This document shows positions 21,318 through 35,289 of a DNA stretch of 64,000 nt, one piece after another; the stretch's first letter is position 1, and each line of letters begins with the position of its first letter. The stretch lies in the NCBI RefSeq assembly GCF_052857255.1, contig NC_135504.1, positions 145,788,121 through 145,852,120 on the forward strand, read 5' to 3'. The stretch comes from Amblyomma americanum. Its lineage: Eukaryota; Arthropoda; Arachnida; Ixodida; Ixodidae. The notes under the pieces were generated by a model. It saw nothing but the letters and a program-made list of their open reading frames with translations, was not told where the DNA came from and did no database searches. A program made the position numbers and the translations under genes.

Positions 21318-24300
21318 CGCGTCAAAACTTTTTCTCTTGTAACTGCGCGAAAAGCACGTATTCTTGCTTAATACAGCGAAACAAGCTGTTTTAGACCGAA
21401 ACGTGCTAAATCTGAACACATCGGTTTTACAAGTGTCCCTGTGACACGCGTCAAAACTTTTTCTCTTATAACTGCGCGAAAAGCATGTATTCTTGCTTAA
21501 TACAGCGAAACAAGCTGTTTTAGACCGAAACGAGCTAAATCACAACACATCGGTTTTACAAGTGTTCCTGTGATACGCGTCTAAACTTTTTCTCTTATAA
21601 CTGCGCGAAAAGCATGTATTTGTGCTTAATACAACGAAACAAGCTGTTTTACACCAAAACCAGCTAGATCTGAACACATCGGTTTTACAAGTGTCCCTGT
21701 GACACGCGTCAAAACTTTTTCTCTTGTAACTGCGCGAAAAGCACGTATTCTTGCTTAATACAGCGAAACAAGCTGTTTTAGACCGAAACGAGCTTAATCT
21801 GAACAATCGGTTTTACAAGTGTCCCTGTGACACGCGTCAAAACTTTTTCTCTTATACCTGCGCGAAAAGCATGTATTCGTGCTTAATACAGCGAAACAAG
21901 CTGTTTTAGATCGAAACGAGCTAAATCTGAACACATCGGTTTTACTAGTGTCCCTGTGACACGCCTTTAAAACTTTTTCTCTTATAACTGCGCGAAAAGC
22001 ATGTATTCTTGCTTAATACAACGAAACAAGCTGTTTTAGACCGAAACGAGCTAACTCACAACACATCGGTTGTACAAGTGTTCCTCTGATACGCGTCTCA
22101 ACTTTTTCTCTTATAACTGCGCGAAAAGCATGTATTCTTGCTTAATACAACGAAACAAGCTGTTTTAGACCGAAACGAGCTAAATCTGAACACATCGGTT
22201 TTACAAGTGTCCCTGTGACACGCGTCAAAACTTTTTCTCTTATAACTGCGCGAAAAGCATGTATTCTTGCTTAATACAGCGAAACAAGCTGTTTTAGACC
22301 GAAACGAGCTAAATCACAACACATCGGTTTTACAAGTGTTCCTCTGATACGCGTCAAAACTTTTTCTCTTATAACTGCGCGAAAAGCATGTATTCTTGCT
22401 TAATACAACGAAACAAGCTGTTTTAGACCGAAACGAGTTAAATCACAACACATCGGTTTTACAAGTGTTCCTCTGATACGCGTGAAAACTTTTTTTCTCT
22501 TATAACTGCGCGAAAAGCATGTATTCGTGCTTAATACGACGAAACAAGCTGTTTTAGACCGAAACGAGCTAAATCTGAACACATCGGTTTTACAAGTGTT
22601 CCTGTGACACGCGTCAAAACTTTTTCTCTTATAACTGCGCGAAAAGCATGTATTCTTGCTTAATACAGCGAAACAAGCTGTTTTAGACCAAAACGAGCTA
22701 AATCACAACACATCGGTTTTACAAGTGTTCCTCTGATACGCGTCAAAACTTTTTCTCTTATAACTGCGCGAAAAGCATGTATTCTTGCTTAATACAGCGA
22801 AACAAGCTGTTTTAGACCGAAACTAGCTAAATCACAACACATCGGTTTTACAAGTGTTCCTCTGATACGTGTCAAAACTTTTTCTCTTATAACTGCGCGA
22901 AAAGCATGTATTCGTGCTTAGTTCAACGAAACAAGCTGTTTTAGACCGAAACGAGGTAAATCTGAACACATCGGTTTCACAAGTGTCCCTGTGACACGCG
23001 TTAAAACTTTTTCTCTTATAACTGCGCGAAAAGCATGTATTCTTGCTTAATACAACGAAACAAGCTGTTTTAGACCGAAACGAGCTAAATATGAACACAT
23101 CGGTTTTACAAGTGTCCCTGTGACACGCGTCAAAACTTTTTCTCTTATAACTGCGCGAAAAGCATGTATTCTTGCTTAATACAGCGAAACAAGCTGTTTT
23201 AGACCGAAACGAGCTAAATCACAACACATCGGTTTTACAAGTGTTCCTCTGATACGCGTCAAAACTTTTTCTCTTATAACTGCGCGAAAAGCATGTATTC
23301 TTGCTTAATACAACGAAACAAGCTGTTTTAGACCGAAACGAGTTAAATCACAACACATCGGTTTTACAAGTGTTCCTCTGATACGCGTGAAAACTTTTTT
23401 TCTCTTATAACTGCGCGAAAAGCATGTATTCGTGCTTAATACGACGAAACAAGCTGTTTTAGACCGAAACGAGCTAAATCTGAACACATCGGTTTTACAA
23501 GTGTTCCTGTGACACGCGTCAAAACTTTTTCTCTTATAACTGCGCGAAAAGCATGCATTCTTGCTTAATACAGCGAAACAAGCTGTTTTAGACCAAAACG
23601 AGCTAAATCACAACACATCGGTTTTACAAGTGTTCCTCTGATACGCGTCAAAACTTTTTTCTCTTATAACTGTGCGAAAAGCATGTATTCTTGCTTAGTT
23701 CAACGAAACAAGCTGTTTTAGACCGAAACGAGCTAAATCACAACACATCGGTTTTACAAGTGTTCTTCTGATACGCGTCAAAACTTTTTCTCTTATAACT
23801 GCGCGAAAAGCATGTATTCGTGCTTAGTTCAACGAAACAAGCTGTTTTAGACCGAAACGAGGTAAATCTGAACACATCGGTTTCACAAGTGTCCCTGTGA
23901 CACGCGTTAAAACTTTTTCTCTTATAACTGCGCGAAAAGCATGTATTCTTGCTTAATACAGCGAAACAAGCTGTTTTAGACCGAAACGAGCTAAATCACA
24001 ACACATCGGTTTTACAAGTGTTCCTCTGATACGCGTCAAAACTTTTTCTCTTATAACTGCGCGAAAAGCATGTATTTTTGCTTAATACAACGAAACAAGC
24101 TGTTTTAGACCGAAACGAGCTAAATCACAACACATCGGTTTTACACGTGTTCCTCTGATACGCGTCTAAACTTTTTCTCTTATAACTGCGCGAAAAGCAT
24201 GTATTCGTGCTTAATACAACGAAACAAGCTGTTTTACACCAAAACGAGCTAGATCTGAACACACCGGTTTTACAAGTGTCTCTGTGACACGTGTCAAAAC

Positions 24301-25569
24301 TTTTTCTCTTGTAACTGCGCGAAAAGCACGTATTCTTGCTTAATACAGCGAAACAAGCTGTTTTAGACCGAAACGAGCTAAATCTGAACACATTGGTTTT
24401 ACAAGTGTCCCTGTGACACGCGTCAAAACTTTTTCTCTTATACCTGCGCGAAAAGCATGTATTCGTGCTTAATACAGCGAAACAAACTGTTTTAGATCGA
24501 AACGAGCTAAATCTGAACACATCGGTTTTACTAGTGTCCCTGTGACACGCCTTTAAAACTTTTTCTCTTATAACTGCGCGAAAAGCATGTATTCTTGCTT
24601 AATACAACGAAACAAGCTGTTTTAGACCGAAACGAGCTAAATCACAACACATCGGTTTTACAAGTGTTCCTCTGATACGCGTCTAAACTTTTTCTCTTAT
24701 AACTGCGCGAAAAGCATGTATTCGTGCTTAATACAACGAAACAAGCTGTTTTAGACCGAAACGAGTTAAATCACAACACATCGGTTTTACAAGTGTTCCT
24801 CTGATACGCGTCAAAACTTTTTTCTCTTATAACTGCGCGAAAAGCATGTATTCGTGCTTAATACGACGAAACAAGCTGTTTTAGACCGAAACGAGCTAAA
24901 TCTGAACACATCGGTTTTACAAGTGTTCCTGTGACACGCGTCAAAACTTTTTCTCTTATAACTGCGCGAAAAGCACGTATTCTTGCTTAATACAGCGAAA
25001 CAAGCTGTTTTAGACCAAAACGAGTTAAATCACAACACATCGGTTTTACAAGAGTCCCTGTGACACGCGTCAAAACTTTTTCTCTTATAAATGCGCGAAA
25101 AGCACGTATTCTTGCTTAATACAGCGAAACAAGCTGTTTTAGACCGAAACGAGCTAAATCACAACACATCGGTTTTACAAGTGTTCCTCTGATACGCGTC
25201 AAAACTTTTTTTCTCTTATAACTGCGCGAAAAGCACGTATTCCTGCTTAGTCTAACGAAACAAGCTGTTTTAGACCGAAACGAGGTAAATCTGAACACAT
25301 CGGTTTTACAAGTGTCCTTGTGACATGCCTTTAAAACTTTTTCTCTTATACCTGCGCGAAAAGCATGTATTCTTGCTTAATACAGCGAAACAAGCTGTTT
25401 TAGACCGAAACGAGTTAAATCACAACACATCGGTTTTACAAGTGTTCCTCTGATACGCGTCAAAACTTTTTCTCATAACTGCGCGAAAAGCATGTATTCG
25501 TGCTTAATAAAACGAAACAAGCTGTTTTAGACCGAAACGAGCTGTATCTGAACGCATCGGTTTTACAAG

Positions 25570-25818
25570 TATTCAGGTGATACTCGTCAACTTTTTCACT
25601 GCGCGAAAAGCATGTATTCGTGCTTAATACAACGAATCAAGCTGTTTTAGACCGAAACGAGCTGTATCTGAACGCATCGGTTTTACAAGTATCCACGTGA
25701 TACTCGTCAAAACTTTTTCTCTTATAACTGCGCGAAAAGCATGTATTCTTGCTTAATACAGCGAAACAAGCTGTTTTAGACCGAAACGAGCTAAATCACA
25801 ACACATCGCTTTTACAAG
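25570..25818 (+). repeat. C-type monomer pair, first occurrence
   Basis: Two adjacent divergent monomers have heads tattcaggtgatactcg and tatccacgtgatactcg, preceded by gctgtatctgaacgcatcgg tails. The first lost two A after cgtc. Here the first unit also lost 7 bp, leaving ctttttcactgcg. Further pairs start at 27,370, 33,835, 35,385, 37,708, 39,515 and 43,262. At 56,957 and 59,927 both members have the ccacgtg head. A final single copy is at 63,931. Confidence 0.85.
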
Positions 25819-25959
25819 TGTTCCTCTGATACGCCTCAAAACTTTTCTCTTATAACTGCGCGAAAAGCATGTATTCGTGCCTAATACAACGAAACAAGCT
25901 GTTTTAGACCGAAACGAGCTAAATCTGAACACATCGGTTTTACAAGTGTTCCTCTGATA

Positions 25960-25990
25960 CGCGTCAAAACTTTTTCTCTTATAACTGCGC
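25960..25990 (+). other. Junction of the 14-monomer duplication
   Basis: After the segment that at about 27,770 continues as gcgtctaaac, the sequence here reads gcgtcaaaac and continues into the ttacacc and acaccgg units of about 24,230-24,262. The same junction is found near 34,237 and 38,110, so it predates the larger duplications that carry it. Confidence 0.75.
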
Positions 25991-28690
25991 GAAAAGCATG
26001 TATTCGTGCTTAATACAACGAAACAAGCTGTTTTACACCAAAACGAGCTAGATCTGAACACACCGGTTTTACAAGTGTCTCTGTGACACGTGTCAAAACT
26101 TTTTCTCTTGTAACTGCGCGAAAAGCACGTATTCTTGCTTAATACAGCGAAACAAGCTGTTTTAGACCGAAACGAGCTAAATCTGAACACATTGGTTTTA
26201 CAAGTGTCCCTGTGACACGCGTCAAAACTTTTTCTCTTATACCTGCGCGAAAAGCATGTATTCGTGCTTAATACAGCGAAACAAACTGTTTTAGATCGAA
26301 ACGAGCTAAATCTGAACACATCGGTTTTACTAGTGTCCCTGTGACACGCCTTTAAAACTTTTTCTCTTATAACTGCGCGAAAAGCATGTATTCTTGCTTA
26401 ATACAACGAAACAAGCTGTTTTAGACCGAAACGAGCTAAATCACAACACATCGGTTTTACAAGTGTTCCTCTGATACGCGTCTAAACTTTTTCTCTTATA
26501 ACTGCGCGAAAAGCATGTATTCGTGCTTAATACAACGAAACAAGCTGTTTTAGACCGAAACGAGTTAAATCACAACACATCGGTTTTACAAGTGTTCCTC
26601 TGATACGCGTCAAAACTTTTTTTCTCTTATAACTGCGCGAAAAGCATGCATTCGTGCTTAATACGACGAAACAAGCTGTTTTAGACCGAAACGAGCTAAA
26701 TCTGAACACATCGGTTTTACAAGTGTTCCTGTGACACGCGTCAAAACTTTTTCTCTTATAACTGCGCGAAAAGCATGTATTCTTGCTTAATACAGCGAAA
26801 CAAGCTGTTTTAGACCAAAACGAGCTAAATCACAACACATCGGTTTTACAAGTGTCCCTGTGACACGCGTCAAAACTTTTTCTCTTATAAATGCGCGAAA
26901 AGCACGTATTCTTGCTTAATACAGCGAAACAAGCTGTTTTAGACCGAAACGAGCTAAATCACAACACATCGGTTTTACAAGTGTTCCTCTGATACGCGTC
27001 AAAACTTTTTTTCTCTTATAACTGCGCGAAAAGCACGTATTCCTGCTTAGTCTAACGAAACAAGCTGTTTTAGACCGAAACGAGGTAAATCTGAACACAT
27101 CGGTTTTACAAGTGTCCTTGTGACATGCCTTTAAAACTTTTTCTCTTATACCTGCGCGAAAAGCATGTATTCTTGCTTAATACAGCGAAACAAGCTGTTT
27201 TAGACCGAAACGAGTTAAATCACAACACATCGGTTTTACAAGTGTTCCTCTGATACGCGTCAAAACTTTTTCTCATAACTGCGCGAAAAGCATGTATTCG
27301 TGCTTAATAAAACGAAACAAGCTGTTTTAGACCGAAACGAGCTGTATCTGAACGCATCGGTTTTACAAGTATTCAGGTGATACTCGTCAACTTTTTCTCT
27401 TATAACTGCGCGAAAAGCATGTATTCGTGCTTAATACAACGAATCAAGCTGTTTTAGACCGAAACGAGCTGTATCTGAACGCATCGGTTTTACAAGTATC
27501 CACGTGATACTCGTCAAAACTTTTTCTCTTATAACTGCGCGAAAAGCATGTATTCTTGCTTAATACAGCGAAACAAGCTGTTTTAGACCGAAACGAGCTA
27601 AATCACAACACATCGCTTTTACAAGTGTTCCTCTGATACGCCTCAAAACTTTTTCTCTTATAACTGCGCGAAAAGCATGTATTCGTGCCTAATACAACGA
27701 AACAAGCTGTTTTAGACCGAAGCGAGCTAAATCTGAACACATCGGTTTTACAAGTGTTCCTCTGATACGCGTCTAAACTTTTTCTCTTATAACTGCGCGA
27801 AAAGCATGTATTCGTGATTAATACGACGAAACAAGCTGTTTTACACCGAAACGAGCTAAATCTGAACACATCGGTTTTACAAGTGTCCCTGTGACACGCG
27901 TCAAAACTTTTTCTCTTATAACTGCGCGAAAAGCATGTATTCTTGCTTAATACAGCGAAACAAGCTGTTTTAGACCGAAACGAGCTAAATCACAACACAT
28001 CGGTTTTACAAGTGTTCCTCTGATACGCGTCTAAACTTTTTCTTTTATAACTGCGCGAAAAGCATGTATTCGTGCTTAATACAACGAAACAAGCTGTTTT
28101 ACACCAAAACGAGCTAGATCTGAACACATCGATTTTACAAGTGTCCCTGTGACACGCGTCAAAACTTTTTCTCTTGTAACTGCGCGAAAAGCACGTATTC
28201 TTGCTTAATACAGCGAAACAAGCTGTTTTAGACCGAAACGTGCTAAATCTGAACACATCGGTTTTACAAGTGTCCCTGTGACACGCGTCAAAACTTTTTC
28301 TCTTATAACTGCGCGAAAAGCATGTATTCTTGCTTAATACAGCGAAACAAGCTGTTTTAGACCGAAACGAGCTAAATCACAACACATCGGTTTTACAAGT
28401 GTTCCTGTGATACGCGTCTAAACTTTTTCTCTTATAACTGCGCGAAAAGCATGTATTTGTGCTTAATACAACGAAACAAGCTGTTTTACACCAAAACCAG
28501 CTAGATCTGAACACATCGGTTTTACAAGTGTCCCTGTGACACGCGTCAAAACTTTTTCTCTTGTAACTGCGCGAAAAGCACGTATTCTTGCTTAATACAG
28601 CGAAACAAGCTGTTTTAGACCGAAACGAGCTTAATCTGAACAATCGGTTTTACAAGTGTCCCTGTGACACGCGTCAAAACTTTTTCTCTT

Positions 28691-31536
28691 ATACCTGCGC
28701 GAAAAGCATGTATTCGTGCTTAATACAGCGAAACAAGCTGTTTTAGATCGAAACGAGCTAAATCTGAACACATCGGTTTTACTAGTGTCCCTGTGACACG
28801 CCTTTAAAACTTTTTCTCTTATAACTGCGCGAAAAGCATGTATTCTTGCTTAATACAACGAAACAAGCTGTTTTAGACCGAAACGAGCTAACTCACAACA
28901 CATCGGTTGTACAAGTGTTCCTCTGATACGCGTCTCAACTTTTTCTCTTATAACTGCGCGAAAAGCATGTATTCTTGCTTAATACAACGAAACAAGCTGT
29001 TTTAGACCGAAACGAGCTAAATCTGAACACATCGGTTTTACAAGTGTCCCTGTGACACGCGTCAAAACTTTTTCTCTTATAACTGCGCGAAAAGCATGTA
29101 TTCTTGCTTAATACAGCGAAACAAGCTGTTTTAGACCGAAACGAGCTAAATCACAACACATCGGTTTTACAAGTGTTCCTCTGATACGCGTCAAAACTTT
29201 TTCTCTTATAACTGCGCGAAAAGCATGTATTCTTGCTTAATACAACGAAACAAGCTGTTTTAGACCGAAACGAGTTAAATCACAACACATCGGTTTTACA
29301 AGTGTTCCTCTGATACGCGTGAAAACTTTTTTTCTCTTATAACTGCGCGAAAAGCATGTATTCGTGCTTAATACGACGAAACAAGCTGTTTTAGACCGAA
29401 ACGAGCTAAATCTGAACACATCGGTTTTACAAGTGTTCCTGTGACACGCGTCAAAACTTTTTCTCTTATAACTGCGCGAAAAGCATGTATTCTTGCTTAA
29501 TACAGCGAAACAAGCTGTTTTAGACCAAAACGAGCTAAATCACAACACATCGGTTTTACAAGTGTTCCTCTGATACGCGTCAAAACTTTTTCTCTTATAA
29601 CTGCGCGAAAAGCATGTATTCTTGCTTAATACAGCGAAACAAGCTGTTTTAGACCGAAACTAGCTAAATCACAACACATCGGTTTTACAAGTGTTCCTCT
29701 GATACGTGTCAAAACTTTTTCTCTTATAACTGCGCGAAAAGCATGTATTCGTGCTTAGTTCAACGAAACAAGCTGTTTTAGACCGAAACGAGGTAAATCT
29801 GAACACATCGGTTTCACAAGTGTCCCTGTGACACGCGTTAAAACTTTTTCTCTTATAACTGCGCGAAAAGCATGTATTCTTGCTTAATACAACGAAACAA
29901 GCTGTTTTAGACCGAAACGAGCTAAATCTGAACACATCGGTTTTACAAGTGTCCCTGGGACACGCGTCAAAACTTTTTCTCTTATAACTGCGCGAAAAGC
30001 ATGTATTCTTGCTTAATACAGCGAAACAAGCTGTTTTAGACCGAAACGAGCTAAATCACAACACATCGGTTTTACAAGTGTTCCTCTGATACGCGTCAAA
30101 ACTTTTTCTCTTATACCTGCGCGAAAAGCATGTATTCGTGCTTAATACAGCGAAACAAGCTGTTTTAGATCGAAACGAGCTAAATCTGAACACATCGGTT
30201 TTACTAGTGTCCCTGTGACACGCCTTTAAAACTTTTTCTCTTATAACTGCGCGAAAAGCATGTATTCTTGCTTAATACAACGAAACAAGCTGTTTTAGAC
30301 CGAAACGAGCTAACTCACAACACATCGGTTGTACAAGTGTTCCTCTGATACGCGTCTCAACTTTTTCTCTTATAACTGCGCGAAAAGCATGTATTCTTGC
30401 TTAATACAACGAAACAAGCTGTTTTAGACCGAAACGAGCTAAATCTGAACACATCGGTTTTACAAGTGTCCCTGTGACACGCGTCAAAACTTTTTCTCTT
30501 ATAACTGCGCGAAAAGCATGTATTCTTGCTTAATACAGCGAAACAAGCTGTTTTAGACCGAAACGAGCTAAATCACAACACATCGGTTTTACAAGTGTTC
30601 CTCTGATACGCGTCAAAACTTTTTCTCTTATAACTGCGCGAAAAGCATGTATTCTTGCTTAATACAACGAAACAAGCTGTTTTAGACCGAAACGAGTTAA
30701 ATCACAACACATCGGTTTTACAAGTGTTCCTCTGATACGCGTTGAAAACTTTTTTTCTCTTATAACTGCGCGAAAAGCATGTATTCGTGCTTAATACGAC
30801 GAAACAAGCTGTTTTAGACCGAAACGAGCTAAATCTGAACACATCGGTTTTACAAGTGTTCCTGTGACACGCGTCAAAACTTTTTCTCTTATAACTGCGC
30901 GAAAAGCATGTATTCTTGCTTAATACAGCGAAACAAGCTGTTTTAGACCAAAACGAGCTAAATCACAACACATCGGTTTTACAAGCGTTCCTCTGATACG
31001 CGTCAAAACTTTTTCTCTTATAACTGCGCGAAAAGCATGTATTCTTGCTTAATACAGCGAAACAAGCTGTTTTAGACCGAAACTAGCTAAATCACAACAC
31101 ATCGGTTTTACAAGTGTTCCTCTGATACGTGTCAAAACTTTTTCTCTTATAACTGCGCGAAAAGCATGTATTCGTGCTTAGTTCAACGAAACAAGCTGTT
31201 TTAGACCGAAACGAGGTAAATCTGAACACATCGGTTTCACAAGTGTCCCTGTGACACGCGTTAAAACTTTTTCTCTTATAACTGCGCGAAAAGCATGTAT
31301 TCTTGCTTAATACAACGAAACAAGCTGTTTTAGACCGAAACGAGCTAAATCTGAACACATCGGTTTTACAAGTGTCCCTGGGACACGCGTCAAAACTTTT
31401 TCTCTTATAACTGCGCGAAAAGCATGTATTCTTGCTTAATACAGCGAAACAAGCTGTTTTAGACCGAAACGAGCTAAATCACAACACATCGGTTTTACAA
31501 GTGTTCCTCTGATACGCGTCAAAACTTTTTCTCTTA
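28691..31536 (+). repeat. Tandem 11-monomer duplication (about 1,422 bp)
   Basis: The mark atacctgcgc at 28,691 recurs at 30,113, and all following units repeat in order (ttttactag with cgcctttaaaac, gttgtacaag, gtctcaac, gtgaaaac, aaactagct). The head of the unit at 30,083 is A-type (tgttcctctg), while its counterpart at 28,662 is B-type, so it is the exchange junction. One extra T near 30,741 shifts later spacing to 1,423 bp. Confidence 0.85.
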
Positions 31537-32389
31537 TAACTGCGCGAAAAGCATGTATTCTTGCTTAATACAACGAAACAAGCTGTTTTAGACCGAAACG
31601 AGTTAAATCACAACACATCGGTTTTACAAGTGTTCCTCTGATACGCGTGAAAACTTTTTTTCTCTTATAACTGCGCGAAAAGCATGTATTCGTGCTTAAT
31701 ACGACGAAACAAGCTGTTTTAGACCGAAACGAGCTAAATCTGAACACATCGGTTTTACAAGTGTTCCTGTGACACGCGTCAAAACTTTTTCTCTTATAAC
31801 TGCGCGAAAAGCATGTATTCTTGCTTAATACAGCGAAACAAGCTGTTTTAGACCAAAACGAGCTAAATCACAACACATCGGTTTTACAAGTGTTCCTCTG
31901 ATACGCGTCAAAACTTTTTTCTCTTATAACTGTGCGAAAAGCATGTATTCTTGCTTAGTTCAACGAAACAAGCTGTTTTAGACCGAAACGAGCTAAATCA
32001 CAACACATCGGTTTTACAAGTGTTCTTCTGATACGCGTCAAAACTTTTTCTCTTATAACTGCGCGAAAAGCATGTATTCGTGCTTAGTTCAACGAAACAA
32101 GCTGTTTTAGACCGAAACGAGGTAAATCTGAACACATCGGTTTCACAAGTGTCCCTGTGACACGCGTTAAAACTTTTTCTCTTATAACTGCGCGAAAAGC
32201 ATGTATTCTTGCTTAATACAGCGAAACAAGCTGTTTTAGACCGAAACGAGCTAAATCACAACACATCGGATTTACAAGTGTTCCTCTGATACGCGTCAAA
32301 ACTTTTCCTCTTATAACTGCGCGAAAAGCATGTATTCTTGCTTAATACAACGAAACAAGCTGTTTTAGACCGAAACGAGCTAAATCACA

Positions 32390-32480
32390 ACACAATCGGT
32401 TTTACACGTGTTCCTCTGATACGCGTCTAAACTTTTTCTCTTATAACCTGCGCGAAAAGCATGTATTCGTGCTTTTAATA
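32390..32480 (+). other. Cluster of private insertions in one HOR copy
   Basis: Relative to the matching copy at about 24,135-24,220 there are three insertions in under 90 bp: an extra A in cacaatcgg, an extra C in ataacctgcgcg, and two extra T in gtgcttttaatac. No other copy read here has them. Confidence 0.8.
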
Positions 32481-35289
32481 CAACGAAACAAGCTGTTTTA
32501 CACCAAAACGAGCTAGATCTGAACACACCGGTTTTACAAGTGTCTCTGTGACACGTGTCAAAACTTTTTCTCTTGTAACTGCGCGAAAAGCACGTATTCT
32601 TGCTTAATACAGCGAAACAAGCTGTTTTAGACCGAAACGAGCTAAATCTGAACACATTGGTTTTACAAGTGTCCCTGTGACACGCGTCAAAACTTTTTCT
32701 CTTATACCTGCGCGAAAAGCATGTATTCGTGCTTAATACAGCGAAACAAACTGTTTTAGATCGAAACGAGCTAAATCTGAACACATCGGTTTTACTAGTG
32801 TCCCTGTGACACGCCTTTAAAACTTTTTCTCTTATAACTGCGCGAAAAGCATGTATTCTTGCTTAATACAACGAAACAAGCTGTTTTAGACCGAAACGAG
32901 CTAAATCACAACACATCGGTTTTACAAGTGTTCCTCTGATACGCGTCTAAACTTTTTCTCTTATAACTGCGCGAAAAGCATGTATTCGTGCTTAATACAA
33001 CGAAACAAGCTGTTTTAGACCGAAACGAGTTAAATCACAACACATCGGTTTTACAAGTGTTCCTCTGATACGCGTCAAAACTTTTTTTCTCTTATAACTG
33101 CGCGAAAAGCATGCATTCGTGCTTAATACGACGAAACAAGCTGTTTTAGACCGAAACGAGCTAAATCTGAACACATCGGTTTTACAAGTGTTCCTGTGAC
33201 ACGCGTCAAAACTTTTTCTCTTATAACTGCGCGAAAAGCATGTATTCTTGCTTAATACAGCGAAACAAGCTGTTTTAGACCAAAACGAGCTAAATCACAA
33301 CACATCGGTTTTACAAGAGTCCCTGTGACACGCGTCAAAACTTTTTCTCTTATAAATGCGCGAAAAGCACGTATTCTTGCTTAATACAGCGAAACAAGCT
33401 GTTTTAGACCGAAACGAGCTAAATCACAACACATCGGTTTTACAAGTGTTCCTCTGATACGCGTCAAAACTTTTTTTCTCTTATAACTGCGCGAAAAGCA
33501 CGTATTCCTGCTTAGTCTAACGAAACAAGCTGTTTTAGACCGAAACGAGGTAAATCTGAACACATCGGTTTTACAAGTGTCCTTGTGACATGCCTTTAAA
33601 ACTTTTTCTCTTATACCTGCGCGAAAAGCATGTATTCTTGCTTAATACAGCGAAACAAGCTGTTTTAGACCGAAACGAGTTAAATCACAACACATCGGTT
33701 TTACAAGTGTTCCTCTGATACGCGTCAAAACTTTTTCTCATAACTGCGCGAAAAGCATGTATTCGTGCTTAATAAAACGAAACAAGCTGTTTTAGACCGA
33801 AACGAGCTGTATCTGAACGCATCGGTTTTACAAGTATTCAGGTGATACTCGTCAACTTTTTCTCTTATAACTGCGCGAAAAGCATGTATTCGTGCTTAAT
33901 ACAACGAATCAAGCTGTTTTAGACCGAAACGAGCTGTATCTGAACGCATCGGTTTTACAAGTATCCACGTGATACTCGTCAAAACTTTTTCTCTTATAAC
34001 TGCGCGAAAAGCATGTATTCTTGCTTAATACAGCGAAACAAGCTGTTTTAGACCGAAACGAGCTAAATCACAACACATCGCTTTTACAAGTGTTCCTCTG
34101 ATACGCCTCAAAACTTTTCTCTTATAACTGCGCGAAAAGCATGTATTCGTGCCTAATACAACGAAACAAGCTGTTTTAGACCGAAACGAGCTAAATCTGA
34201 ACACATCGGTTTTACAAGTGTTCCTCTGATACGCGTCAAAACTTTTTCTCTTATAACTGCGCGAAAAGCATGTATTCGTGCTTAATACAACGAAACAAGC
34301 TGTTTTACACCAAAACGAGCTAGATCTGAACACACCGGTTTTACAAGTGTCTCTGTGACACGTGTCAAAACTTTTTCTCTTGTAACTGCGCGAAAAGCAC
34401 GTATTCTTGCTTAATACAGCGAAACAAGCTATTTTAGACCGAAACGAGCTAAATCTGAACACATTGGTTTTACAAGTGTCCCTGTGACACGCGTCAAAAC
34501 TTTTTCTCTTATACCTGCGCGAAAAGCATGTATTCGTGCTTAATACAGCGAAACAAACTGTTTTAGATCGAAACGAGCTAAATCTGAACACATCGGTTTT
34601 ACTAGTGTCCCTGTGACACGCCTTTAAAACTTTTTCTCTTATAACTGCGCGAAAAGCATGTATTCTTGCTTAATACAACGAAACAAGCTGTTTTAGACCG
34701 AAACGAGCTAAATCACAACACATCGGTTTTACAAGTGTTCCTCTGATACGCGTCTAAACTTTTTCTCTTATAACTGCGCGAAAAGCATGTATTCGTGCTT
34801 AATACAACGAAACAAGCTGTTTTAGACCGAAACGAGTTAAATCACAACACATCGGTTTTACAAGTGTTCCTCTGATACGCGTCAAAACTTTTTTTCTCTT
34901 ATAACTGCGCGAAAAGCATGCATTCGTGCTTAATACGACGAAACAAGCTGTTTTAGACCGAAACGAGCTAAATCTGAACACATCGGTTTTACAAGTGTTC
35001 CTGTGACACGCGTCAAAACTTTTTCTCTTATAACTGCGCGAAAAGCATGTATTCTTGCTTAATACAGCGAAACAAGCTGTTTTAGACCAAAACGAGCTAA
35101 ATCACAACACATCGGTTTTACAAGTGTCCCTGTGACACGCGTCAAAACTTTTTCTCTTATAAATGCGCGAAAAGCACGTATTCTTGCTTAATACAGCGAA
35201 ACAAGCTGTTTTAGACCGAAACGAGCTAAATCACAACACATCGGTTTTACAAGTGTTCCTCTGATACGCGTCAAAACTTTTTTTCTCTT

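Larger units (their letters stand above)
24170..27770 (+). repeat. Tandem 14-monomer duplication inside domain III
   Basis: Two stretches of about 1,800 bp follow each other in the same order: palindromic unit, two D-type units, a boundary unit with cttagtctaacg, the C pair, and an acatcgcttttac unit. Marks 1,800 bp apart include gtccttgtgacatg (25,316 and 27,116) and acatcgctttt (25,803 and 27,603). The length is 6 bp short of 14 x 129, largely because of a private 7-bp loss near 25,590. Confidence 0.8.
21140..27976 (+). repeat. Domain III HOR copy 1 (53 monomers, 6,837 bp)
   Basis: The order of units from 21,140 recurs from 27,977 at a constant 6,837-bp offset. Checked marks include an atcgattttac unit, cagctagatctg, a tail shortened to gaacaatcgg (near 21,800 and 28,638), gtgaaaactttttttctc, and the transition to C-type units. 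The unit contains a 14-monomer internal duplication and two C-type pairs. Confidence 0.8.

Noticed and set aside
25570..25700. C-type monomers as a transposon insertion or unique spacer
   Set aside because: They remain collinear with the standard monomer over most of their length (gcgcgaaaagcatg, gctgttttagaccg, atcggttttacaag) and differ only in head, tail and small deletions.
25753..26319. Longest open frame (188 codons, minus strand), also at 34,025-34,591 and 37,898-38,464
   Set aside because: It is translated satellite: four 43-residue repeats followed by a frame-shifted tail. The three copies are HOR duplicates, and many equivalent monomers elsewhere are closed by point or T-tract changes. 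No promoter, start context or domain supports a gene.
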